Source: Lachnospiraceae bacterium | GTDB lineage: Bacteria > Bacillota_A > Clostridia > Lachnospirales > Lachnospiraceae | Assembly (NCBI GenBank): GCA_017430765.1 | Contig: JAFRMI010000055.1 | Location: forward strand, 17,016-81,015 | Reading direction: 5' to 3' | DNA: 64,000 nucleotides | Shown here: in pieces, positions 40,143 through 49,967 of the stretch | Layout of the letters: each line of letters starts with the position of its first letter | How positions within the stretch are numbered: position 1 is the first letter of the stretch | Position numbers and translations under genes: made by a program | The notes under the pieces: generated by a model | Database searches by the model: none | The model's input: the letters and a program-made list of their open reading frames with translations, nothing else | Told to the model about the DNA's origin: nothing

Positions 40143-41681
40143 ATGGCTATAACTACCTTCGCCGCAATTGATATCGGCTCTTACAATGTCTCCATGGAGA
40201 TCTTTGAACTTACCAGAAAGAACGGCCTTCGGTCTCTTACAAGAGTCCGCCAGTCGCTGGAACTGGGCAGGGATACCTTCGCCCTGAAGAGAATTTCCAT
40301 GGAAAAAGTCAATGACCTTATTGAAATTCTCACAGATTACAGACGCATCATGAAAGAATATCAGGTCAGCGGATTTAGGGCCTGCGCAAAGTCCGCTCTG
40401 CGGGAAGCGAGCAACCGCTATCTGGTGGTCGACCATGTCGAGAGGGCGACGGGAATCCATATCGACGTTCTGTCCAATTCGGAGCAGCGTTTCCTCGGTT
40501 ACAAATCCATCGCGTCAAAAGGTGAAGAATTCCAGCGCTTTATTGAAAAGGGGACGGCCATCGTCGATGTCGGCGGGGGCAGTGTGCAGATTTCTCTTTT
40601 TGACAAGGACGCTCTGGTCGGGACACAGAATATCATGCTCGGATCGCTGCGGATCCGCGAGCGCCTCAGTTATTTTGAGAGAGAGACCGTTCACTATGAC
40701 AGTCTCGTTGAACAGCTGATCCGCAAGGACCTCCTCGGTTTCCGGAAGATGTATCTCAAGAACCGGAAGATTGACAACATTATTCTGGTCGGGGACTATT
40801 TTACCAATCTGATCTTTCAGAACCGGAGTGACATGAACAAGACGGAGACACGGGAAGAGTTCCTGGTTTGGTATGAGCACGTGTCCTCCGCTTCACCCCA
40901 GGAGATCTCGGAAGAGCTGGGAATCTCGCATGAGGTGTCCACCGTTCTCATTCCCATGGCAGTTCTCTACAGAAAACTCATTACGGAGCTGGATATTCAG
41001 ACGATCTGGCTTCCGGGAATTCAGCTGACGGACGGTATCGCCTACGATTACGGTGAGAAGAAAAAAATCATCCGCTCCTCCCACGATTTTGACAAGGATA
41101 TTCTGATGGCCGCCCGCGGGATCGGGAGGCGCTATGCGAGCAACCGCCCGCACTGTGAAGCCCTTATTCATGCCGCCGATGTCATATTTGATGCCATCAG
41201 GAAGAGAAGCGGACTTGGCGCCAGAGAGCGGCTGCTTCTGCGCGTCGCCTGTTACCTGCACGACTGCGGGAAATACATCAGTTTCGTGAACGTCTCCGAA
41301 TGCTCCTACAACATCATTATGTCGACAGAGATCATCGGGCTGTCCGACAGGGAGAGGCGGATCATTGCCAATGTGGTGCGTTACAATACACAGAGGATCG
41401 GATACTTCGAATCCATGGGCGTCGGTGAGATTACCAGCAAAGACGATTATATGCTCATCTCCAAGCTGGTTGCCATCCTTCGGCTGGCAAACTGCCTCGA
41501 TGAGAGCTATATGCAGAAAGTAAAGAATCTGACAGCCAGGATCAGTGAGGACGAACTGATTATCACGGTGGAGACAGACCGGGACTATACACTGGAACGC
41601 GGTATTTTCCGCGAAAATATTGTCTTTTTTGATGAGATCTACAACGTTAAGCCGGTTCTAAAGATGAAGGTGCTAAGATGA
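40143..41681 (+). CDS. ppx: Exopolyphosphatase / Ppx-GppA family with HD domain
   Basis: The protein belongs to the ASKHA-fold Ppx/GppA phosphatases that release phosphate from polyphosphate or hydrolyse pppGpp. The 512 residues comprise an N-terminal actin-like domain (AAIDIGSYNVSM at 5-16, VDVGGGSVQISLF about 140-152) and a C-terminal HD-like domain (LHDCGKY about 375-381). ATG 40143 is preferred over 40137 because GAGAGGGG then has seven-base spacing. Its stop overlaps the ppk start (ATGA), so synthesis and breakdown enzymes are made from one coupled message. Confidence 0.9.
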   Translation: MAITTFAAIDIGSYNVSMEIFELTRKNGLRSLTRVRQSLELGRDTFALKRISMEKVNDLIEILTDYRRIMKEYQVSGFRACAKSALREASNRYLVVDHVERATGIHIDVLSNSEQRFLGYKSIASKGEEFQRFIEKGTAIVDVGGGSVQISLFDKDALVGTQNIMLGSLRIRERLSYFERETVHYDSLVEQLIRKDLLGFRKMYLKNRKIDNIILVGDYFTNLIFQNRSDMNKTETREEFLVWYEHVSSASPQEISEELGISHEVSTVLIPMAVLYRKLITELDIQTIWLPGIQLTDGIAYDYGEKKKIIRSSHDFDKDILMAARGIGRRYASNRPHCEALIHAADVIFDAIRKRSGLGARERLLLRVACYLHDCGKYISFVNVSECSYNIIMSTEIIGLSDRERRIIANVVRYNTQRIGYFESMGVGEITSKDDYMLISKLVAILRLANCLDESYMQKVKNLTARISEDELIITVETDRDYTLERGIFRENIVFFDEIYNVKPVLKMKVLR

Positions 41682-43861
41682 ACGAGATACAGTCACAGGT
41701 GGATTTATCCGACAGCGGATATTATACGAACAGAGAATTATCCTGGCTGAAGTTTAACGGACGCTGCTTAAGTGAAGCGAGAGACGCGAGAATTGTTCCG
41801 CTTTTTGAGCGTCTGAAATTTCTTGCGATCACACAGTCGAACCTCGATGAATTTGTGATGGTTCGGATCGCGTCGCTCAAGGATCAGGTTCATGCCGGAT
41901 ACAAAGGCGTGGACATTGCCGGCATGACCCCGGACCAGCAGCTTGCTGCGCTTTCGGGCGCTGTTCATGAGTTTGTCCACGATCAGTATATGACCTGGAA
42001 CCGTTCCCTTCTTCCGGGGCTTCTGAAAGCCGGTCTGCAGGTGGTCCGCGATTATTCGGTCCTGACGCAGGAGCAAAGTGAATGGCTGGACCGCTACTTC
42101 GAGGATGAGATCTACCCGGTTCTGACACCGATGGCCATGGATCCTTCGAGGCCGTTTCCGCTTGTCCGCAACAAGAGCCTCAATATCGGAGCGCTCATAG
42201 CTGCTAAGGACAAGGTCGAAAAGCTCACGAAGAAGGGAAAGAAGAAGAAAGAACTGGAGTTTGCGACTGTCCAGGTTCCGTCTGTCCTGCCCCGTGTGAT
42301 CGAGCTTCCGCCGTCCGCCGACGGCAGCCGTTCGGTGATTCTTCTGGAAGAAGTCATCCGCAAGTATATAGGAATCCTGTTCCAGCATTACGATGTTGAG
42401 TGCACGTGCGCTTACCGGATCATGCGGAATGCGGACCTGACAATAGACGAGGACGAGGCGGAAGATCTTCTGCTTGAGATCCAGAAGCAGATTAAAAAAA
42501 GGCAGTGGGGGGAGGTAATCCGTCTGGAGGTGGAGGAGAGCATTGATAAGAAGCTTCTCAAGATCCTCCGGAAGGAATTTGAGATCGGTGACGACGACAT
42601 TTATTCGATTCCCGGGCCGCTTGATCTGAGTTTCTGCATGAAGCTTTACGGCATGTCAGGGTTCGATGAGCTCCGCGCGCCCAAGTATACACCGGCTCCC
42701 GTGATGGCGTTTGAGAATGAGCCGGATGTATTTTCCGCCATCCGGAAAAAGGACATTCTCGTACACCACCCATATATGTCCTTTGATCCGGTTGTGGATT
42801 TTGTCAAACAGGCCGCCAGGGATCCGGATGTTCTCGCGATCAAGCAGACGCTTTACCGCGTGAGCGGCAATTCCCCGATTATCTCCGCGCTGGCACAGGC
42901 GGCTGACAACGGGAAGCAGGTGACGGTCCTTGTGGAACTGAAAGCCAGATTTGATGAGGAGCATAATATCGCATGGGCGAAGATGCTTGAAAAGTCCGGC
43001 TGCCACGTGATCTACGGTCTCATCGGCCTCAAGGTCCACAGCAAGATTACGATGGTTATCCGCCGTGAGGAGGACGGGATCCGCAGGTATGTGCACCTGG
43101 GGACCGGCAACTACAACGATTCGACTGCCAAACTGTATACCGACATGGGCATATTTACCTGTGACGCCCAGATTGGGCAGGACGCGACAGCGGTGTTCAA
43201 TATGCTGTCCGGATATTCCGAACCGGACAGGTGGTATAAACTTCTGGTTGCGCCGATCTGGATGAAAGACCGCTTCCTGAGCATGATCCGGAAAGAGGCG
43301 CAGAATGCGGCGGAGGGGAAACCTGCCTTCATCCGGGCGAAGATGAATTCTCTCTGCGACCCGGTTGTCATCCGTGCTCTTTATGAGGCATCCTGCGCAG
43401 GGGTTAAGATCCAGCTTCTTGTCCGCGGAATCTGCTGCCTGAAGGCAGGAATCCCCGGTGTTTCCGAGAATATAGAAGTTCGCTCCATCGTGGGTAATTT
43501 CCTTGAACATGCGAGAATCTTCTGGTTCCACAACGGCGGAGACGAGGAGGTTTATATGGGATCCGCGGACTGGATGCCGAGAAACCTCAACCGCCGCGTC
43601 GAGATTGTATTTCCGGTGGAGCAGGAGGATATCCGCGAGGAAGTTAAGAGAATTCTTATGGTTCAGTTTGCGGATAACGTGAAGGCACACGTCCTCCTTC
43701 CCGACGGAAATTACGAGAAGATTGACAAGAGGGGCAAGCAGCTGGTGAATTCACAGGAACAGTTCTGCGAAGAGGCCTGGAAGAAGGTCCCGAAGCCGAA
43801 GAAAGTACACCGGGAACGCCGTTTTACTCCGGCGGAACCGATCCGTTCGGAAGAGTCGTAA
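41678..43861 (+). CDS. ppk: Polyphosphate kinase 1
   Basis: PPK1 reversibly polymerises phosphate from ATP into polyphosphate. The 727-residue protein has the N-terminal domain (YYTNRELSWLKFNGR, SNLDEFVMVR) and two phospholipase-D-like C-terminal domains; the phosphorylated histidine is in LKVHSKITMVIRR (about H454), followed by YVHLGTGNYND. The length is normal. It overlaps ppx by four bases. Confidence 0.96.
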   Translation: MNEIQSQVDLSDSGYYTNRELSWLKFNGRCLSEARDARIVPLFERLKFLAITQSNLDEFVMVRIASLKDQVHAGYKGVDIAGMTPDQQLAALSGAVHEFVHDQYMTWNRSLLPGLLKAGLQVVRDYSVLTQEQSEWLDRYFEDEIYPVLTPMAMDPSRPFPLVRNKSLNIGALIAAKDKVEKLTKKGKKKKELEFATVQVPSVLPRVIELPPSADGSRSVILLEEVIRKYIGILFQHYDVECTCAYRIMRNADLTIDEDEAEDLLLEIQKQIKKRQWGEVIRLEVEESIDKKLLKILRKEFEIGDDDIYSIPGPLDLSFCMKLYGMSGFDELRAPKYTPAPVMAFENEPDVFSAIRKKDILVHHPYMSFDPVVDFVKQAARDPDVLAIKQTLYRVSGNSPIISALAQAADNGKQVTVLVELKARFDEEHNIAWAKMLEKSGCHVIYGLIGLKVHSKITMVIRREEDGIRRYVHLGTGNYNDSTAKLYTDMGIFTCDAQIGQDATAVFNMLSGYSEPDRWYKLLVAPIWMKDRFLSMIRKEAQNAAEGKPAFIRAKMNSLCDPVVIRALYEASCAGVKIQLLVRGICCLKAGIPGVSENIEVRSIVGNFLEHARIFWFHNGGDEEVYMGSADWMPRNLNRRVEIVFPVEQEDIREEVKRILMVQFADNVKAHVLLPDGNYEKIDKRGKQLVNSQEQFCEEAWKKVPKPKKVHRERRFTPAEPIRSEES

Positions 43862-43975
43862 ACAAATACATTTTTCTGTTCCCGGGCGGAATGTGTCAGA
43901 AGAACTGACGCGCAGAGCGGTGAAAAGCTGTCCGATATCGGACGGATGGGAAATATCGAATAGGAGAAAGCGCGT

Positions 43976-45256
43976 ATGAGAGAAGACGGATTTGTTCTTC
44001 ATGGTCCGACCGTTTATTGTACGGACCGTAAAACCCTATGCGTAAAAGAAGACGCCTGGCTTGTATCCGTCGACGGCATTTCGCAGGGAGTGTTTGACGA
44101 ACTGCCTGACGAATTCAGGGACCTTCCCGTTGAAGACCTCTGGGACAAGCTGATCCTTCCCGGCTTTACGGATCTTCACGTGCATGCGCCTCAATATCAG
44201 TTCCGCGGTCTGGGAATGGATCTTGAGCTGATTGACTGGCTCAATACGAGTACGTTTCCGGAGGAAGCGCGTTATGCGGACCCGGAATATGCGGAGCGCG
44301 CCTATGACCAGTTTGTAGAAGATCTTTACACAGGCCCGACGACCCGGGCGGCGGTTTACGCCACGGCGGATCCGGATTCGACGATAATCCTGATGGATCT
44401 TCTGGAAGAAACCGGGCTTGTCAGCTATGTCGGCAAAGTGAATATGGACCGGAACGTTCCGGACTATTATGTGGAGACAACGGAGGAGTCTCTCGCGCTT
44501 ACGCGTTTCTGGCTGGATGTCGTCCGCGATGAGTGCGAATATGAGAATACGTATCCGATCCTGACGCCGCGTTTTACCCCGGCCTGTTCCCCGGAACTGC
44601 TGTCCGGACTAGGGAAACTTATGAAAGAGTACGGCGTTCCGGTGCAGTCTCATCTTTCGGAGAGTGTCAGCGAAATAGAGTGGGTGAGTGAACTGGATCC
44701 GGAATCCTCTTTCTATGGGGAGACCTATGCGAAAGCGGGACTTTTCGGTGAGAACGGTCCCTGCATTATGGCGCACTGCGTCTGGTCCCCTGAAGAAGAG
44801 ACTGCTTTGATGAAGCGGAACGGCGTCTACATCGCGCACTGTCCGGAGTCCAATATGAATCTGGCTTCGGGCGTAGCTCCGGTATCCCAGTATCTCGATC
44901 AGGGGATGCATGTCGGACTGGGAAGCGATGTGGCAGCCGGCTCTTCTGCCTCCATGTTCGCCGCCATCCGCAATGCCATCACAGCTTCCAAGCTTCGGAA
45001 GTTTTTCATCGAAGGCAATACGCGTCCGCTCACATTCACGGATGCATTTTACATGGCAACACTCGGGGGCGGATCTTTCTTCGGAAAAGCAGGGAGCTTC
45101 ATGAAAGGATATGAGTTTGATGCCGTGATCATCGACGACTCCTCCATCGCACCCATACTTGACCTGACTCCGGAGCAGCGTGCGGAGCGCCTCTGCTATA
45201 TCGGCGACGACCGGCATGTGTGCGGAAAGATCGTCCGGGGCAGAAGACTGTATTAA
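43976..45256 (+). CDS. guaD: Guanine deaminase
   Basis: GuaD converts guanine to xanthine and ammonia in purine salvage and breakdown. The 426-residue amidohydrolase has the metal ligands in DLHVHAPQYQFRG (about 66-78), HLSES (about 224), HCVW (about 264) and SDVAAGSS (about 318-325). AGGAGA lies ten bases before the ATG. The related cytosine or chlorohydrolase families are less likely given HAPQYxFRG. Confidence 0.92.
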   Translation: MREDGFVLHGPTVYCTDRKTLCVKEDAWLVSVDGISQGVFDELPDEFRDLPVEDLWDKLILPGFTDLHVHAPQYQFRGLGMDLELIDWLNTSTFPEEARYADPEYAERAYDQFVEDLYTGPTTRAAVYATADPDSTIILMDLLEETGLVSYVGKVNMDRNVPDYYVETTEESLALTRFWLDVVRDECEYENTYPILTPRFTPACSPELLSGLGKLMKEYGVPVQSHLSESVSEIEWVSELDPESSFYGETYAKAGLFGENGPCIMAHCVWSPEEETALMKRNGVYIAHCPESNMNLASGVAPVSQYLDQGMHVGLGSDVAAGSSASMFAAIRNAITASKLRKFFIEGNTRPLTFTDAFYMATLGGGSFFGKAGSFMKGYEFDAVIIDDSSIAPILDLTPEQRAERLCYIGDDRHVCGKIVRGRRLY

Positions 45257-45327
45257 AAAAACAGTCGTTAACATTTAAAGAGCTGCTGTTTCCTTCTCAT
45301 GAAGCTGAGGACAGCAGGGAGATATTT

Positions 45328-45948
45328 ATGGAATTTAAAGACACTGCGAATAAAAATGCTGAAAACCTCCAAATCCGCCTTCTCAACTGGCCGGATTCCT
45401 ATTACCGGGAGATCGACCCCAAGATCCGCCTGGCACTTCTCGATGAAGCGGACAAGGCGAATCTGACGCCCGAAGACAACGAGATCAGGCGCAGGCTCCA
45501 CCGGATGCGCTACTCCGGAAAGAACCTGGAGAAGGATCTGTTTATGAAAGCCTGGCTTGACATTCAGTATCTGGCCGAAGCCAGCAACGGGTTCATCTTC
45601 AAACGGAAAGACCCCGGCCGCTTCCGGAAGATCATGCAGGGAATCGGTGTCTGCAATCTTGACGACAGGCACTACAGGGGACTGATCTATCAGGAACTGG
45701 TCCATCTGGCGATGCTGTATATCACGCTGTGTGAGCAGGATCGTACGTTCAACTCATTCATGCTAGGTCTCGGACGCCTCTCGGACGCCTCTCTGTCGAA
45801 GAAGATCCGCGTGAATATAGAGAAGGTGGCGGTCGAGATACCGAAATCATATGGGTTAGCGGATGAATATACGGTATGGAGACAGGCGCTGATTGATGCA
45901 TTTGACTCCGCCTGCCCTGACCTGGCGGGGACGATCAGACCTTCATAA
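45328..45948 (+). CDS. Hypothetical soluble protein, 206 residues (DUF6553-like)
   Basis: I recognise this only as similar to uncharacterised Lachnospiraceae proteins (possibly DUF6553). It is helical and charged, has no signal peptide or membrane segment, and contains the notable segments LNWPDSYYREIDP (about 19-31) and RRRLHRMRYSGKN. AGGGAG lies about six bases before ATG 45328; the longer frame from 45220 overlaps guaD. It lies 71 bases after guaD and may be in the same transcript. Confidence 0.75.
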   Translation: MEFKDTANKNAENLQIRLLNWPDSYYREIDPKIRLALLDEADKANLTPEDNEIRRRLHRMRYSGKNLEKDLFMKAWLDIQYLAEASNGFIFKRKDPGRFRKIMQGIGVCNLDDRHYRGLIYQELVHLAMLYITLCEQDRTFNSFMLGLGRLSDASLSKKIRVNIEKVAVEIPKSYGLADEYTVWRQALIDAFDSACPDLAGTIRPS

Positions 45949-46024
45949 CAGCTGTGCACCTCTTGTGCCGGAGAGCCCGGCTCAAGATGCGATATATCAA
46001 ATGAAACAGAGGAGATTATGAAAA

Positions 46025-47113
46025 ATGCTTGACGGAAGAATTTACAACTTTTCAGCCGGACCATCAATGCTTCCCGAGGAGGTTCTTCTCCGCGCGCAAA
46101 AAGAGTTCATGAACTGCGAAGGATCCGGAATGTCGGTGCTTGAGATGAGCCACAGATCGAAAGTCTATGACAATATCATCTGCGAAGCTGTCAGCAATGT
46201 CAAAAAGGTCCTTAATGTGCCGGACAACTATAAAATTCTGTTCCTTCACGGAGGAGCTACCGGTATGTTCGCTGCAATCCCGATGAATCTCGGCGGCAGG
46301 AACGGAATCGCAGATTATATTATCACGGGCAACTTCGCAAAGAACGCCTGGAAAGAGGGGCAGAAGTATCTGCAGGCGGCAAATGTCGCCGCGTCTACGG
46401 AAAGCGAAACATATGTCCGCATCCCCGCACAGGAGGAGCTGGCTCTTTCACCGGATGCGGATTACGTACACGTCTGCTGGAACAATACGATCTTCGGTAC
46501 GTCCTGGAAGTACATCCCGGATACCGGAGAGATTCCTCTGGTAGCCGATATGTCTTCGTCCATCATGTCTGAGCCGGTGGATGTTTCGAAATTCGGGATG
46601 ATCTATGCGGGTGTTCAGAAGAATCTGGCACCCGCAGGCGCGGCACTTGTGATAGTCCGCGAAGACCTGATCGGAAACGCGATGAAAATCACGCCGAACA
46701 TCTGGGATTTCAAAAAGGAAGCGGACAAGAATTCCATGCTGAATACGCCGCCGACATGGCCGATTTACTTCGTGAAACTCGTCACGGATTATCTGCTTGA
46801 ACAGGGCGGCCTCTCTGAGATGAAAAAGAGGAACGAGAAGAAGGCGAAACTTCTCTATGATTATCTCGATTCCCAGGATTTCTTCAAGGCTGCGGCTGCG
46901 CCGGCTGACCGCTCCATCATGAATGTGACGTTCCGGACGGGAAATGAGGAACTGGATAAGGAATTCGTTGCCGGTCAGGCAGCGCACGGCTTCTCCAATC
47001 TGAAGGGACACCGTCTTGTCGGCGGAATGCGCGCGTCGATCTATAATGCGATGCCCATAGAAGGCGTCGAGGCGCTGATCGACTATATGAAAGAGTTTGC
47101 GGCTGCACACTGA
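46025..47113 (+). CDS. serC: Phosphoserine aminotransferase
   Basis: SerC converts 3-phosphohydroxypyruvate and glutamate to phosphoserine. The 362-residue PLP enzyme starts with the typical RIYNFSAGPSMLPEEVL, and has the PLP lysine in GVQKNLAPAG (about K198) and the C-terminal HRLVGGMRASIYNAMP. GGAGA lies 11 bases upstream of the ATG. A DUF1015 gene follows, as in many clostridia, but no serA lies between them. A hairpin (CAGTGAACG/CGTTCACTG, 47124-47156) without a T-run follows the stop. Confidence 0.95.
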   Translation: MLDGRIYNFSAGPSMLPEEVLLRAQKEFMNCEGSGMSVLEMSHRSKVYDNIICEAVSNVKKVLNVPDNYKILFLHGGATGMFAAIPMNLGGRNGIADYIITGNFAKNAWKEGQKYLQAANVAASTESETYVRIPAQEELALSPDADYVHVCWNNTIFGTSWKYIPDTGEIPLVADMSSSIMSEPVDVSKFGMIYAGVQKNLAPAGAALVIVREDLIGNAMKITPNIWDFKKEADKNSMLNTPPTWPIYFVKLVTDYLLEQGGLSEMKKRNEKKAKLLYDYLDSQDFFKAAAAPADRSIMNVTFRTGNEELDKEFVAGQAAHGFSNLKGHRLVGGMRASIYNAMPIEGVEALIDYMKEFAAAH

Positions 47114-47260
47114 TTAAAGCAGACAGTGAACGTCGTGCATATTGCGGCGTTCACTGCCTGATGCATACGGCAGGTAGCGCGTTTTGCTGTTTTGCAGCAT
47201 ACAGCCCGCGCGGAAGATTATGCGGCGGAAACCGCAAAAAACAGTTGGGAGGATAAGGAT

Positions 47261-48532
47261 ATGGCAGTATTTCGACCTTTTAAGGCAGTGAGGCCCGCTC
47301 CGAAAATGGCGGCGGAAGTGGCGGCTCTTCCCTATGACGTAATGTCAAGCGCGGAGGCGCGCGAGATGGTATCCGGCCTGCCGTGGTCTTTTCTTCATGT
47401 CGACAAGGCGGAGATCGACCTTCCTCCCGCAACGGATCCTTACAGCGATATTGTGTATGAAAAAGCGAATGAGAATCTTCAGGAGATGATCAAGCGCGGC
47501 GTCCTTATCCGGGATGACGTGCCCTCCTATTTTATCTATCGGGAAATAATGGGTGACCGGAGCCAGACCGGCATTGTGGGATGCGCTTCCATTGATGACT
47601 ACGAAAGAGGCGTGATCAAGAAGCATGAGAATACGGTCGCTGTGAAAGAGAAGGACCGGATCCGTCATGTGGATGCGACGGACGCCAATACCGGCGTGAT
47701 TTTTCTGGCGTTCCGCGATCAGGCGGCTATTGTCAAACGCATGAAAGAGATTACGGAGGAGGAGCCGCTCTACGACTTCACATCGAATGATGTGCGCCAC
47801 ACGGTGTGGCAGGTTTCGGATCCGCAGACGGCTGCATTTCTCGAAAGAAGCTTTGAGAGGCTTCCCGCTCTTTATATAGCGGACGGCCATCACCGGACGG
47901 CTTCTGCGGTACGGGTGGGAGAGATGCGGAGAAAGGCTCACCCCGGTTATACCGGAGAGGAGGAATTTAATTTTTTCCTTGCGGCGGCTTTCCCGATGTC
48001 CGAACTGTCCATATGGGACTACAACCGCGTTGTGTACAGCCTGGGCGGTCTTTCCGCGGAGGAGTTCCTGAAGGCGCTGCGGAGGAATTTTGATGTGAGC
48101 CCGCTTCCGGATCCATGGGATGACACAGAAGAGGCGCTTATGATGATCCGCCCGCAGAGCCCTCATTTGATCTCCATGCTCCTTGGCTCTACCTGGTACT
48201 CCCTTAAAGCAAAACCGCAGGCGATCGATCTTTCCGATCCTGTGCGCCAGCTGGACTGCTCGATTCTGCAGGACAAGGTTCTCACGCCGATTTTGGGGAT
48301 CAAAGATCCCAGAACGGACAACAGAATCGCATTTGTCGGCGGGATCCGCGGGATGCGTGCCCTCGTGCGCGCAGTCGCGGAAGGGGCGGCCTGCGCGTTT
48401 GCCATGTATCCGACCGCAATGGAAGATCTGATGAACGTCGCGGATGCGGGGCGCATCATGCCGCCGAAATCGACGTGGTTCGAACCGAAACTTCTGTCCG
48501 GTCTGTTTATTCATGAGCTGGAGGGCAGATAG
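47261..48532 (+). CDS. DUF1015 family protein (serine-biosynthesis-associated)
   Basis: A 423-residue DUF1015 protein: the start VFRPFKAVRPAPKMAAEVAA and LPYDVMSSAEA are diagnostic, followed by DGHHRTASA-like IADGHHRTASAVRV (about 206-218) with its conserved histidines. The family resembles ParB/sulfiredoxin-type nucleotide-hydrolysing folds, and its members are serine kinases in some archaea; in clostridia they sit beside serC/serA. The role in serine metabolism is inferred from position. GGGAGG lies eight bases before ATG 47261. The TAG stop is directly followed by the next ATG. Confidence 0.88.
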   Translation: MAVFRPFKAVRPAPKMAAEVAALPYDVMSSAEAREMVSGLPWSFLHVDKAEIDLPPATDPYSDIVYEKANENLQEMIKRGVLIRDDVPSYFIYREIMGDRSQTGIVGCASIDDYERGVIKKHENTVAVKEKDRIRHVDATDANTGVIFLAFRDQAAIVKRMKEITEEEPLYDFTSNDVRHTVWQVSDPQTAAFLERSFERLPALYIADGHHRTASAVRVGEMRRKAHPGYTGEEEFNFFLAAAFPMSELSIWDYNRVVYSLGGLSAEEFLKALRRNFDVSPLPDPWDDTEEALMMIRPQSPHLISMLLGSTWYSLKAKPQAIDLSDPVRQLDCSILQDKVLTPILGIKDPRTDNRIAFVGGIRGMRALVRAVAEGAACAFAMYPTAMEDLMNVADAGRIMPPKSTWFEPKLLSGLFIHELEGR

Positions 48533-49882
48533 ATGTCGCGTCCTGTAAGACGGCGTTTTGCTGGTATTCCCGATGAATTCTGGATCGGGTTTATCATAAT
48601 GGTCGGCTTATTTCTCAAGCTCTACTACGATATGGAGCTTCCCTATGACGCGGGAACGATTCGTGCCGGTGTGTGGGAGCCCATGAAAGAGGGGCTCCCG
48701 GGCGGCGGGCACATAGGAATGATGCAGTACTATTTTGAGATGCGGCGCCTTCCGGATTTTGATCCGCGGAAGGTTATGTGCGCATCGAATCCGCCGCTCT
48801 ATTATATTTCCTGCGCTGTCTTTCTGCATCTGACGCACCGCCTGATGCGATGGCCGATCGGAACCGCGCTCCACGTCATTAAATGCGTAAATGTTTTTTT
48901 CGTTATGACCGGAGAAGCCGTCGCGATCGGAATTCTGCACAGGTTCGGTGTCAGGGGCAGGAAGCTTGTTGTCGGGATTCTTTTTCTTATCTTTTTTCCC
49001 CCATTTTATCATCTGTCAGCATCTCTTGACGGGAGTGCCGCTGCTTTCATGCTTATGATGGTGTCTATTGGCAGTGTTCTGTCCTGGTTCGGATCGCGCA
49101 GGTTCGCGGCGCTTCGGATGACGGCGGTATCTCTGGGACTTGCAATGATGATCTCTTACCGCAGTGCCATGGTGATTCCCGGCATCCTGATCCTCCTGAT
49201 CCACGCCAAGAAAGACGGCAGAAGGAATCAGACCCCTTTAAAGAGGCAGTATCCTTTCTGTGCGGCGCAGTTTCTGGTTTTGACACTGCTGTGGCCCGTG
49301 TACCTCCTCATTCGGTTTCATGTGCCGCCGTTCTATACAGAGATGCCTAATGGCGGGGAGATCCACATATCGCTTCTCAAAAGGCTGCTCCCGATTCCCA
49401 AATTGTTTCTCGTCCGTCTGCAGTCGACGGGAAATGCATCCATCGAATACAATATATGGGCACAGACATTCAAGACGGCGATTCTCGATTTTCACGCTGT
49501 CAATATGGGCGGCGCAGGGACCAGATTCATCTGCGGGCTCGCGATTCTGATCAGCGCTGCGGTCTGTATTCTGGCGCACGCAGGGTTTATCTATATTATG
49601 TTTTCCGGGAGAATTGACCGTGTGCTCTGCCGCTTTCTCCGGGTCGGATACGGCGGCATGCTGGCAGGGTACCTGCTTGCCTGTTTTCTCTTTCCGGTAA
49701 CCGGAACCATGCGGTTTCTCTATATCACACAGATCCTGATCTTTCCTGTCACCGGACTTTCTCTTTGCGGAACAGGGGGTGAATCGGATAACCTGTTTGA
49801 AAAGACCGTCACATTTATGGCGGACGGCCTTGTTTTGATTTTGGCACTTCTGACTGCATTTTTATATGGGTTTTGTTTGTAG
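48533..49882 (+). CDS. Polytopic membrane protein, GT-C glycosyltransferase-like
   Basis: A 449-residue protein with about 10-12 hydrophobic helices. After the first helix, an extracytoplasmic loop carries ELPYDAG, and before the next helix comes SNPPLYYIS; an acidic residue in the first loop plus an NPPLYY-type motif are hallmarks of GT-C enzymes (GT39/GT83-like), which use polyprenyl-phosphate sugars outside the membrane. Donor and acceptor are unknown. The start codon follows the DUF1015 stop directly, with GGAGGG seven bases upstream, so the two are coupled. Confidence 0.75.
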   Translation: MSRPVRRRFAGIPDEFWIGFIIMVGLFLKLYYDMELPYDAGTIRAGVWEPMKEGLPGGGHIGMMQYYFEMRRLPDFDPRKVMCASNPPLYYISCAVFLHLTHRLMRWPIGTALHVIKCVNVFFVMTGEAVAIGILHRFGVRGRKLVVGILFLIFFPPFYHLSASLDGSAAAFMLMMVSIGSVLSWFGSRRFAALRMTAVSLGLAMMISYRSAMVIPGILILLIHAKKDGRRNQTPLKRQYPFCAAQFLVLTLLWPVYLLIRFHVPPFYTEMPNGGEIHISLLKRLLPIPKLFLVRLQSTGNASIEYNIWAQTFKTAILDFHAVNMGGAGTRFICGLAILISAAVCILAHAGFIYIMFSGRIDRVLCRFLRVGYGGMLAGYLLACFLFPVTGTMRFLYITQILIFPVTGLSLCGTGGESDNLFEKTVTFMADGLVLILALLTAFLYGFCL

Positions 49883-49967
49883 GCAGCGAAACATGTGACT
49901 TTGCAGAGCCGCTTGACGGGCATGACGATGCGATCTGCGCCGCAGGCGGTCAGAAAAAGGAGAGACT

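Noticed and set aside
48530..48535. DUF1015 and the GT-C-like gene as one gene broken by TAG, since they share a frame.
   Set aside because: The second gene has its own ATG directly after the stop and GGAGGG seven bases upstream, and the two products belong to unrelated families.
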